DNA of 64,000 nucleotides from Sinimarinibacterium flocculans. GTDB lineage: Bacteria; Pseudomonadota; Gammaproteobacteria; Nevskiales; Nevskiaceae. Location: positions 1-64,000 of the forward strand of contig NZ_QICN01000003.1 of NCBI RefSeq assembly GCF_003201205.1. The letters run 5' to 3'. Made by a program: the position numbers and the translations under genes. A model generated the notes under the pieces. That model did no database searches and was not told where the DNA came from. It saw only the letters and a program-made list of their open reading frames with translations. Below are positions 42,132 to 50,806 of the stretch, piece after piece; position 1 is the first letter of the stretch; each line of letters opens with the position of its first letter.

Positions 42132-44662
42132 CCGTCGTGCTCCGCGCCATGGCGACGCAACTCGGCGTGGCCGATCCGCGAAGCGCCCGTGCCTGGCTGC
42201 TGCGCCTGTTCGTGCTGCCCCCCGAACAGACGCGCGAGCTGCCGGGCTGGCTGAAGGCAGCAGCCATGCCGCTGCTCGTGTGGTTCGCACGGCCGCTGGG
42301 CGTCGAGTCGCCGTGGACCCTGCGCAACTGGCTGCGGGCTCTGTTCCTGCACAGACCGCCCCGCGCGCAGGACGGGGACGCGAGCCGCGTCTATCTGGTC
42401 CGGGCGCTGGCCGCCGTGTTCGATGGCGCCGCCGCCCTCGGTCACGCCGCGCTCGCGCCCTTGCGGGGATTCGAGCGCTGGCTCGACCGCTTCGATTTCT
42501 CCCGCGCCGATGCGCACGTCATGGCGATGGCCGGCCGCTTCGGGCGCATGCCGCGACTGGCCAGTGCCGCCGTGGCGATCGTGACGATCACGCTGCTGGC
42601 CGTCTGTGCGACCACGCCGCTGGCGCCACACGAACAGTTGGCGCTGTTCCTGCTGATGTGGCTCAGCGCGCTGGTGATCCGGCGGATGCCCGGCAACGTC
42701 GCGACGCTGATCCTGGTGTGCTTCTCGCTGGCGGCATCGAGCCGCTACATCTGGTGGCGACTGACCTCGACCATCGACCTCGAGCCGGGCTTCGAGTGGT
42801 TCTTCGGCATGGGACTGATCGCAGCCGAGTGCTACACCTGGCTCATCCTCGTGCTGGGCTACGTACAGAATGCGTGGCCACTCGGCCGCAAGCCCGTGTC
42901 GCTCCCCGCCGACACCGCGTCATGGCCGACCGTCGACGTCTTCATTCCGACCTACAACGAACCGCTCAAGGTCGTGCGGCCGACGGTCCTGGCCGCACTG
43001 GGCATGGACTGGCCGGCCGAGAAGCTGCGCGTCTACATCCTCGACGACGGCCGCCGCGACGAGATGCGCCACTTCGCCGAGCAGAGCGGGGCGCGCTACA
43101 TGATCCGGCCCGACAACGCACACGCGAAGGCAGGCAATCTCAACCACGCACTCGGCAAGACCGACGGCGAGCTGGTCGTGATCTTCGACTGCGACCACAT
43201 GCCGGTGCGGTCCTTCCTGCAGACCACGGTGGGCTGGTTCCTCAAGGACCCGCGGTGCGCGATGCTGCAGACGCCGCATCACTTCTTCTCGCCGGACCCG
43301 TTCGAGCGCAACCTGCACACCTTCCGCAAGATTCCGAACGAGGGCAGCCTGTTCTACGGCCTGGTGCAGGACGGCAACGATCTGTGGAACGCGACGTTCT
43401 TCTGCGGTTCCTGCGCGGTGCTGCGGCGCGGCCCGCTGATGGAGGTCGGCGGCATCGCCGTCGAGACGGTGACCGAGGATGCGCACACCGCGCTCAAGCT
43501 GCACCGGCGCGGCTGGCGCACCGCCTACCTCAAGCTGACGCAGGCCGCGGGCCTGGCGACGGAAAGCCTGTCCGGCCACATCGGACAGCGCATCCGCTGG
43601 GCGCGCGGCATGGCGCAGATCTTCCGCCTCGACAACCCGCTGTTCGGCCGCGGCCTGAGCCTGCTGCAACGGCTGTGCTACGCCAACGCGATGCTGCACT
43701 TCTTTCACGGCCTGCCGCGGCTGGTCTTCCTCACTGCGCCACTGGCCTACCTGTACGCCGAACTGCATGTGATCAATGCCGCGGCGACCACGCTGGCGGT
43801 CTACGTGCTGCCGCACCTGTTCCAGGCCGGCATCGCCAACTCGCGCATGCAGGGCCGCTACCGCCATTCGTTCTGGGCCGAGGCCTATGAGTCGGTCCTC
43901 GCCTGGTATATCGCCTGGCCGACGACGCTGGCTCTGATCAATCCCCGCGCCGGGAGTTTCAACGTCACCGCCAAGGGCGGGCTGGTCGACCGGACCTATT
44001 TCGACTGGCGCATCGCCCTGCCCTATGTCGTTCTGGCCACCGCGAACCTCATCGGCCTCGTCGTCGGCATCGTGCGCCTGTTCTGGTGGAACGCGGACGA
44101 ACCGGGCACCGTCCTGATGAACCTGGTGTGGACGACCTACAACCTGATCATGCTCGGCGCCGCGCTCGGTGTCGCGGCCGAGACGCGCCAGGTGCGCGTG
44201 GCCCACCGCGTCCCGCTGCGCATGCCGGCGACGCTCTATCTCGCCGACGGTCGCGCGATCGCCTGCCGCACCGAGGACTACTCGACACAGGGACTCGGAC
44301 TGCTGCTGCCACCCGGCGTCGACGTGGCACCGGCCACGCCGCTCGCCGTCGGCCTGCGCGACGGTCTGCGCGAACATGTCTTCCATGCGCATGCGGCGCA
44401 GCAGCGCGAACGCCAGCTCGGCCTGCAGTTCGCGACCATGGATCTCGCGCAGGAGCGCGCCCTGATCGCCTGCACCTTCGGCCGCGCCGATGCGTGGTCC
44501 GGCTGGAGCGACACGACGCCCGACGATCGTCCCCTGACCAGCCTGTTCGAGGTGCTCGGCTTCGGCGCGAATGCCTACGCGCGCGTACTCGGCAACGGCG
44601 CACGCCTGCTCAGGGACATGCTGCCGCCGCTGCGCTTCCTCTTCCGTCCCGCTGCCGACTGA
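42128..44662 (+). CDS. bcsA: BcsA, cellulose synthase catalytic subunit with PilZ domain (system 2)
   Basis: The 844-residue protein has an N-terminal extension of about 135 residues like that of E. coli BcsA, then membrane helices and a GT2 domain with LDDGR, DCD, VTED and QRIRW. The C-terminal PilZ domain keeps RVAHR and DYSTQG (DxSxxG), so c-di-GMP activation is expected. The core is very similar to copy 1 (for example the identical stretches TVDVFIPTYNEPLKVVRPTV and TPHHFFSPDPFERNL). The copies are therefore paralogues or independently acquired homologues. Confidence 0.96.
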   Translation: MTVVLRAMATQLGVADPRSARAWLLRLFVLPPEQTRELPGWLKAAAMPLLVWFARPLGVESPWTLRNWLRALFLHRPPRAQDGDASRVYLVRALAAVFDGAAALGHAALAPLRGFERWLDRFDFSRADAHVMAMAGRFGRMPRLASAAVAIVTITLLAVCATTPLAPHEQLALFLLMWLSALVIRRMPGNVATLILVCFSLAASSRYIWWRLTSTIDLEPGFEWFFGMGLIAAECYTWLILVLGYVQNAWPLGRKPVSLPADTASWPTVDVFIPTYNEPLKVVRPTVLAALGMDWPAEKLRVYILDDGRRDEMRHFAEQSGARYMIRPDNAHAKAGNLNHALGKTDGELVVIFDCDHMPVRSFLQTTVGWFLKDPRCAMLQTPHHFFSPDPFERNLHTFRKIPNEGSLFYGLVQDGNDLWNATFFCGSCAVLRRGPLMEVGGIAVETVTEDAHTALKLHRRGWRTAYLKLTQAAGLATESLSGHIGQRIRWARGMAQIFRLDNPLFGRGLSLLQRLCYANAMLHFFHGLPRLVFLTAPLAYLYAELHVINAAATTLAVYVLPHLFQAGIANSRMQGRYRHSFWAEAYESVLAWYIAWPTTLALINPRAGSFNVTAKGGLVDRTYFDWRIALPYVVLATANLIGLVVGIVRLFWWNADEPGTVLMNLVWTTYNLIMLGAALGVAAETRQVRVAHRVPLRMPATLYLADGRAIACRTEDYSTQGLGLLLPPGVDVAPATPLAVGLRDGLREHVFHAHAAQQRERQLGLQFATMDLAQERALIACTFGRADAWSGWSDTTPDDRPLTSLFEVLGFGANAYARVLGNGARLLRDMLPPLRFLFRPAAD

Positions 44663-44672
44663 CGCGACGACC

Positions 44673-46208
44673 ATGGGATTCTGGAGCTGCTACTTCCTGC
44701 TCAAGCTGTTCCTGTACTACGGCGGCTACATCGAGTTCGCGCTGTGGTGGAACCTCGGGCTGTTCGCGCTCGTCGCGTGGCCGCTGCGCATGCGCCTGCT
44801 GCGCGTCGCGCGCCTGTGCCTGGCCGTGGGCGCCGGCGCGGCGCTGCTCTATTCGGAAACCTTCCTGCCGCCGATCGGCCGCGTGCTGCAGACCGCCGGC
44901 GACGTCGCCACGTTCTCAGGCGCGTACCTGGTCGATCTGGCGATGCGCCTGGTCAACCCGGCGATGCTCGGCGGCATGGTCGTCGTGATCCTGGTCTGGC
45001 TGCTGCTCGCACACCGCCTGCGCATGAGCACCTTCGCGCTCATCGGCATCCTGACGACGCCGCTGCTGCCGCTGGTGCAGCAGTGGCTGGAACCGCGTGT
45101 GCTCATGGCCGAGGGTGGCGCCGCTCCGCAACCACTCAGCCGCGAGACGCTGACCACGCGCCTGAACAGCTTCTTCGTCTCCGAAGCACCGCGACGGGTC
45201 CGCTTTCCCGACGCGGCCGACGGGCCACCGTTCGACATCGTGCTGCTGCACATCTGTTCGCTGGGCTGGGACGACATGCAGCTCGTGGAGATGGCCGACG
45301 ACCGCCTGATCCAGCGCCTCGACGTGCTGATGACGCAGTTCAATACCGCCGCCAGCTACAGCGGCCCGGCGGCGATCCGCCTGCTGCGCGGCACCTGCGG
45401 CCAGCCCCGCCACGAGTCGCTGTACGAAGCGCCCGCACCCGAATGCCAGCTCATGGCCCAGATCGAGCACGCCGGCTTCGAGGTGCAATGGGAGATGAAC
45501 CACGACGGCCGCTTCGGCGGCTTCCACGGCGACATCGCCGGCAACCTCGGCACCGCGGCGACGATGACGCTCGATCCGGGGGCGCAGGTGACGCAGCGGG
45601 CCTTCGACGGCTCGCCGATTCTTGGCGACTACGACGTGCTCGCGAACTGGTGGCAGCGGCGCCTGCGCATGCCTGCCGATCGCGTTGCGCTCTACTACAA
45701 CGGCGCCAGCCTGCACGACGGCAACCGCATCGAGGGTTATCGTGCGAGCAACGTCGTCGACAGTTACCGTCGGCGGCTGCGCACGTTCCTCGACGACACC
45801 AACCGCTTCCTCGACCTGCTCGCGCAGTCCGGCCGCCGCGTCGTCGTCGTGCTGGTGCCGGAACACGGCGCCGCCCTGCGCGGCGAGCGCCGGCAGATGT
45901 CCGGGCTGCGCGAGATTCCGAGCTGGCCGATCACGCATGCGCCGACGGGCATCGAGGTGCTCGGCCCCGCACGCGGCGAATCGCCGCAGCAGCGGATCGA
46001 CGCGCCGATGAGCTACCTCGGCCTGTCGCAGCTGCTGGCGCAGCTGATCGCCGACAACCCCTACGCGGATGGCAGCGGGCTCGACCGCCATCTTGCCGGC
46101 CTGCCGACGACCGATGCGGTCGCCGAGAACGACGGCACCGTCGTGATGCGCGTCGGCGGCAGTTTCCACATGCGCACCCCCGACGGCAGCTGGACCCTGC
46201 TGGACTGA
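44673..46208 (+). CDS. bcsG: BcsG, cellulose phosphoethanolamine transferase (system 2)
   Basis: The 511-residue protein has four or five N-terminal membrane helices and a periplasmic zinc-dependent alkaline-phosphatase-fold domain. E. coli catalytic residues are conserved: Cys195 in HICSLGWDD, nucleophile Ser230 in SYSGPAAIRLLR, and the VPEHGAALRG metal-site block. In E. coli BcsG adds phosphoethanolamine to glucosyl residues of cellulose. It starts 10 bp after bcsA, the natural type II neighbour. Confidence 0.93.
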   Translation: MGFWSCYFLLKLFLYYGGYIEFALWWNLGLFALVAWPLRMRLLRVARLCLAVGAGAALLYSETFLPPIGRVLQTAGDVATFSGAYLVDLAMRLVNPAMLGGMVVVILVWLLLAHRLRMSTFALIGILTTPLLPLVQQWLEPRVLMAEGGAAPQPLSRETLTTRLNSFFVSEAPRRVRFPDAADGPPFDIVLLHICSLGWDDMQLVEMADDRLIQRLDVLMTQFNTAASYSGPAAIRLLRGTCGQPRHESLYEAPAPECQLMAQIEHAGFEVQWEMNHDGRFGGFHGDIAGNLGTAATMTLDPGAQVTQRAFDGSPILGDYDVLANWWQRRLRMPADRVALYYNGASLHDGNRIEGYRASNVVDSYRRRLRTFLDDTNRFLDLLAQSGRRVVVVLVPEHGAALRGERRQMSGLREIPSWPITHAPTGIEVLGPARGESPQQRIDAPMSYLGLSQLLAQLIADNPYADGSGLDRHLAGLPTTDAVAENDGTVVMRVGGSFHMRTPDGSWTLLD

Positions 46209-46216
46209 GTCTCAGT
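46204..46216. repeat. 13-bp palindrome joining the two convergent stop codons
   Basis: ACTGAG-T-CTCAGT contains the bcsG stop (46206-46208) on the plus strand and the bcsC stop (46212-46214) on the minus strand. No separate terminator fits here, so the two operons must read through or overlap at their 3' ends. Confidence 0.7.
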
Positions 46217-49200
46217 AGTCGCCGTAGCGCCGTGGCGGCCGCGGCGGCTCGCGCAGCACACCGCCGGGCTCGCTGAAGACCCGACGCAGGTAGAGCGCGA
46301 AGAAGTCCGGCTCGTAGTAGTCCGAACGGTCGAGCGCCGCGCGCGCGCCGAGCGCCCACAGCGGCGCGAGCCGGTATTCGAGCGCCGCGCGCAGGCTGTG
46401 TCCGGTGCCCGAGCCACCGCCGCCCTCATACACCGGCGTGTCGAAGCCCGCGGGCAGCGGCGACGTCAGTGCCTGCGCCTGCAGCGCCGGATCGGTCGGA
46501 TAGAAGGGGACGCTCCGCTCGTCGCTGTCGGAATGCGAGATCGAGGCGAACAGCTCGTACGTCCAGCGTCCGCGCGCACCCAGCCACTGCAGCGGCAGCG
46601 CCACGTTCAGGTACGACTGCGGACTGTAGTAGCCGCCGTGGCCGTAGGTGTAGAAGCGCTGATTGCGCCGGTAGTTCCAGTAGCTCGCACTCACGCCGAC
46701 GAACAGGCGGTCACCGGAACGGTCGAACACGCGCCAGTCGTAGGCCGCGCGCGCACCGAAGTACTCGTTGTCCGGCACCTCGCGGCCGTCGAACCGCGCC
46801 GCGTCGAGCGTCAGCGACGCGCTGTGGCGGGCGCCGTAGTACGCCGCGCGGCCGCTGACGCCATTGCGGCGCACGCCGCCCCAGATGCGGTCCGAGGCCG
46901 GATCGCGGGCGCCGGCATAGGACACGAGGCTGCTGGTCACGGGACGCCGCGACACATCGAACGTCCAGTCGATCGCCCCGCTGCGGGCGAAGACGCGCAG
47001 GCCGCCGACGACATCCTCCTCGTCGAAACCGATCGGCGTGCTGCCGATATCGACACGCACGCGCGCATTCTCGTAGCCGATGCCCAGCGCCGTTCCCTGC
47101 GCCCGGGGCGTGTAGCCGTCCGCGAAGCCGTCGAGCGCTTCGGGGCCGCGCGCCTGCACCGTCCCGTACAACGCAGCCTCGTCGTAGTCCGCCGGCAGCC
47201 GCCCGACGTCCAGGTGCACGCGATCGATCTGCCCGAACCAGTGCCCGCCGCCGGCCTGCGGCCAGCGCCACTCCACGGGCACCTGCAGCGTGAGAACGTC
47301 CGAGATACCCGGCGCGCCGGGCTTGGACTCGATGTCCACGCCCGCGCTGATCCAGCCCTGGCGGCGCGCATCGATGGCCTCGAGCGCCTCGGCGAGCGCC
47401 GGCTTGTCGGGCGCCTGTCGCTGCGCGGCCGCGAAATACCGCTGTGCCGCTGCGTCGTCGCCTGCCGCGCGCGACAGCCATCCGGATTCCTCGAGCACGC
47501 CGGCGTCGTGCGGAGCCTGCGTGCGCAGAACGGCGAGCAACGCCGCCGCTTCTTCCCGGTCGCCCGAGGCGCGCAGGCGCCGGGCCACGGACAGACGCAG
47601 ATCGACGTCCTCGTCACGCGTGCGCGCCAGCGCCGCCCGCACGGCCGCACGCGCGGCCTGCGCCTGGCCGGCAGCCGCGAGCGCATCGGCACGGTCCAGA
47701 TACAGGGCGGGATCGTCCGGCGCGCGTTCGATCAGCGTTGCGTAGGCGGACGCCGCCAGGTCCGGACGACCGAGCAGAGCCAGTGCCGCCGCGCGCTCGC
47801 GCAGCAAGGCCTCCTGCGCCGTGGCATCCGCGGTGCGGGCCAGACGCTCGTCGGCGAGCACCAGTGCGGCGGCCGCGTCGCCGCTGCGCCGCAGCGCCGC
47901 GATGCGCTGCAGATCGAGTGCGTGTGCGCGGGCATCGAGCTCGCGCGCCTCGTCCTCGCTCCAGTCCGCGCGCTCCTGCAGTGTCCGCAAGGCGTCGGCG
48001 TACGCGTCTTCGTCTGCGGAGGCCTCCAGCACGCGCAGCCGCGCGAGTTGCAGCGCCGGATCGTCGGACTGTCGCGCCAGGCGCTCCTCGACGAGCCCGC
48101 GGGCACGCGGCACGTCGCCCAGATCGATCCAGCTTCGCGCCAGAGACTCGACTGCCGCGGCATCGGTCGCGAGGGCTTCGGCCGCCGCGAGCGTGCGGCG
48201 GGCGGCGTCGATGCGGCCCTCGGCGGCCTCACGGGCGGCCGTTTCCCGCGCCACACGCAACCGCGCGCGTGCCTCCAGCGCCCGCATGCCGTCCGTGCGA
48301 CGCGCCGACGGCACCGCGGCCAGCACGTCGATCAGCTCGCGTTCGCGATCGATGTTCTCCAGATACAGGGCGAGTGCGAAGCGCGCGTCGACGGAATCCG
48401 CACCTTTCCCCAGAGCCTCACGCATCAGCGCTTCGCCCTCTTCGGGCACGCCCAGTGCGGCGTACTCGCGCGCGAGGTCATAGCGCAACCACGGATCGTC
48501 CGGCTGCAAGGCCAGTGCGGTCTCGAAGTCGCGCAGCGCCAGACTCCGCTCGCCGCGGTCGAGTCTGGCGCGCGCGCGCGCCGCCAGCGCCTCGGCGCGC
48601 AGCCCGGCTCGGGCGCGCCGCGTAGCGGGGTCGGCGGCGCGCAACGCATCGGCGACGCTCACTGCCTCGTCCGCCCGTCCGAGGGCGATCAGTGCCTGGA
48701 CGCGACCGCGGGCGGCGTCCACCGACGACGCATCGCGCCCGGCCGCACGTTCGAAGTACGCGAGCGCATGATCGGTCGCGCCTTGCTCCAGCAGGGAGCG
48801 GCCGCGCACGAGGGCCGGATCGTCCGGCACCGGTGATGCGGCGGTCACGGTCCGGCGCGGCAGCCGGCCCGCCTGCGCCCACGCCCGGGCCTCGGGGTCG
48901 TCCGGCACCAGCGCCGCGTACTGCTGCAGCATCTGCGGCGTGACCTCGTCCGCATCTGCCCGCTGGAGCGCTCGGCGCCACGCGGCGACCAGCGCGTCGC
49001 GCCGCAGGTCCTCGCGCGCGTCGAGGGCCAGCAGCCGGCGCAGCCCCTGCGGACGTGTCGACGCCTGCGCGGTCAGATGCTCGGCGAGCGCGAGCTCGTA
49101 GCGCGGATCGGTCGGATGCGCGTCGGCCAGTGCCGCGAAACCGTCGCGCGCCGCCGCCCAGCCGTCCGGCATGTCGGCGACGATGCGCCAGTACTCGAGG

Positions 49201-49685
49201 CCGAGCGTGTGCCGCGGCGGGCCGTCCGGAAACAGGCTGCGCAGTTCGGTCAGTGCCTCCTCGTGCCGCGACAGCTCCTGCAGGCGCCGGATCGAAGCCA
49301 GGCGGATGCGCTCGCGTCCGAGTACGCGGATCGCCGTGTCGAGTTCGTCGAGCGCGCGATGCCCCGGCGCCACGCGCTGCATGCGCGCCCGCATCTCCCG
49401 GGCCGCATCGACGCGGTTGGCCCGTAGCTCGATCAGTGCGATGTCGAGCATGAGTTCGACGTCCCGCGGCCGCGCCCGCAGGAGCTTCTCGAGTGCCGCT
49501 CGCGCCAGATCGCCGCGACCGCGCGCTTCCCAGGTCCAGGCGCTGCGCCAGAGATCGCGCTCCGCACCGTCCAGACGGTGCTCCGCCGGCGGCTCGCTGG
49601 CCCGGCCCTCCGCCATGCCGGCCATGCCCAGCGCGGTGATGCCCAGCGCGGTGCAGAGGGCCGTGACCACGAAGGACCCGTTCAT
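46212..49685 (-). CDS. bcsC: BcsC, cellulose export TPR/outer-membrane barrel (system 2)
   Basis: The 1157-residue protein has a signal peptide, TPR repeats over about residues 40-780, and a C-terminal barrel with the family block YTYGHGGYYSPQ. It has the usual length of E. coli-type BcsC. Its ATG overlaps the bcsZ stop. It is the last gene of the bcsB-bcsZ-bcsC unit that faces bcsREFQAG. Confidence 0.93.
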   Translation of the reverse strand: MNGSFVVTALCTALGITALGMAGMAEGRASEPPAEHRLDGAERDLWRSAWTWEARGRGDLARAALEKLLRARPRDVELMLDIALIELRANRVDAAREMRARMQRVAPGHRALDELDTAIRVLGRERIRLASIRRLQELSRHEEALTELRSLFPDGPPRHTLGLEYWRIVADMPDGWAAARDGFAALADAHPTDPRYELALAEHLTAQASTRPQGLRRLLALDAREDLRRDALVAAWRRALQRADADEVTPQMLQQYAALVPDDPEARAWAQAGRLPRRTVTAASPVPDDPALVRGRSLLEQGATDHALAYFERAAGRDASSVDAARGRVQALIALGRADEAVSVADALRAADPATRRARAGLRAEALAARARARLDRGERSLALRDFETALALQPDDPWLRYDLAREYAALGVPEEGEALMREALGKGADSVDARFALALYLENIDRERELIDVLAAVPSARRTDGMRALEARARLRVARETAAREAAEGRIDAARRTLAAAEALATDAAAVESLARSWIDLGDVPRARGLVEERLARQSDDPALQLARLRVLEASADEDAYADALRTLQERADWSEDEARELDARAHALDLQRIAALRRSGDAAAALVLADERLARTADATAQEALLRERAAALALLGRPDLAASAYATLIERAPDDPALYLDRADALAAAGQAQAARAAVRAALARTRDEDVDLRLSVARRLRASGDREEAAALLAVLRTQAPHDAGVLEESGWLSRAAGDDAAAQRYFAAAQRQAPDKPALAEALEAIDARRQGWISAGVDIESKPGAPGISDVLTLQVPVEWRWPQAGGGHWFGQIDRVHLDVGRLPADYDEAALYGTVQARGPEALDGFADGYTPRAQGTALGIGYENARVRVDIGSTPIGFDEEDVVGGLRVFARSGAIDWTFDVSRRPVTSSLVSYAGARDPASDRIWGGVRRNGVSGRAAYYGARHSASLTLDAARFDGREVPDNEYFGARAAYDWRVFDRSGDRLFVGVSASYWNYRRNQRFYTYGHGGYYSPQSYLNVALPLQWLGARGRWTYELFASISHSDSDERSVPFYPTDPALQAQALTSPLPAGFDTPVYEGGGGSGTGHSLRAALEYRLAPLWALGARAALDRSDYYEPDFFALYLRRVFSEPGGVLREPPRPPRRYGDY

Positions 49686-50806
49686 CGCACGCAGGTCCGC
49701 AGCCAGGCCGGCTGCACGCGGCCATCCGGCGCAAAGCGATACCGCTGCTCATGCCAGCCCGCGCCGAACAGGCGCAGCACCTGGCTGTAGTAGTGGTCCG
49801 GCGATCGTGCGGAGGCCTGGTCGACGTGCCGGCGCATCTGCTGCGCGAGCGTCGGTTCCGCCGCCGCCATCGGCAGCAGCGCGGCGACGAAGCCGAACGG
49901 GCCGGCGTTCTCGGCCACGCCGCTGCGCGTGTCGACGCGTTCCGGCGGGATGCCCTCCGCCGCGCGCGTGCGCGCGAGCATCGGCGCGAAGGCCTCGACG
50001 AGCGCCGCCCGATGCGGATCGGCTGCATCGAGCATGCCGGCCCACAGGTAGGTCCGGATGGCGTCGTAGCTGCCGGCGGCGGCCGAGCGGGCGTCCGGCG
50101 CGAAGCCGCCTTCGCGACGCCACAGGACCCAGTCCGGCGCGAAGCCGTGAACCGCGGGCTCCACGTTGATGCGCAACGAGGACTCGATCAGCGCGTCCCA
50201 GCCCTGCCCGGGTCGCGCATCGTGCAGCCGTCGCAGCAGCATCAGCGGCACGTAGCTGGGGTTGAGTCGCCAGCCCTCTTCGGAAACGAAGCCGACCGGC
50301 GCCGGCAGCAGCGTCGGCCCCAGCCCCGGCAGCACGGCGACTTCCTCGTCGAGGATGCGGCGCGCGAGCACGGCCGACAGCACGCGGTACCGGCGCTCGT
50401 CCCACAGGCGTCCGGCCTCCGCGAGCGCGTAAGCGATCCACAGATCGGCATCGGACGCCGGATTGCGATCGAGAACGCCCCAGGTTCCGTCGTCTGCCTG
50501 CCCCCAGTGCCAGGCCGGCAGGTGACGGGTGAGGTCGCCTTGGGAAAGATTGTTCTCGGTCCACTGCAGCAGCCGGTCGAAGCGCGTGCGGTCATTGCCG
50601 ACCAGCGCGAAGAACAGGGCATAGGCCTGCCCTTCGGACACCGTATGCCGGCGCGGCGAGTGCGGATCGACGATCCGCCCGTCCGCGATCATGAACGTGC
50701 GCGCGAACGTCCCCCAGTCCGGCCACGCACCGCACGGGGAGGCTGCGCTCGTACCGGACAGCAGCAACAGCACCGCCACCAGGCCCGCACGCCAGCCGGC
50801 GGTCAT
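49682..50806 (-). CDS. bcsZ: BcsZ, periplasmic endo-1,4-beta-glucanase, GH8 (system 2)
   Basis: The 374-residue protein has a signal peptide (MTAGWRAGLVAVLLLLSGTSA). The GH8 residues are the acid Glu in VSEGQAYALFFALV, the block ASDADLWIAYALAEA, and the Asp in GSYDAIRTYLWAG. The ATG overlaps the bcsB stop (ATGA). It differs clearly from copy 1, so it is not a recent duplicate. Confidence 0.93.
   Translation of the reverse strand: MTAGWRAGLVAVLLLLSGTSAASPCGAWPDWGTFARTFMIADGRIVDPHSPRRHTVSEGQAYALFFALVGNDRTRFDRLLQWTENNLSQGDLTRHLPAWHWGQADDGTWGVLDRNPASDADLWIAYALAEAGRLWDERRYRVLSAVLARRILDEEVAVLPGLGPTLLPAPVGFVSEEGWRLNPSYVPLMLLRRLHDARPGQGWDALIESSLRINVEPAVHGFAPDWVLWRREGGFAPDARSAAAGSYDAIRTYLWAGMLDAADPHRAALVEAFAPMLARTRAAEGIPPERVDTRSGVAENAGPFGFVAALLPMAAAEPTLAQQMRRHVDQASARSPDHYYSQVLRLFGAGWHEQRYRFAPDGRVQPAWLRTCVR

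Noticed and set aside
42920-44674. 584-codon antisense frame across bcsA of system 2
   Set aside because: It is a composition shadow with no recognisable domain, opposite a fully motif-supported gene.
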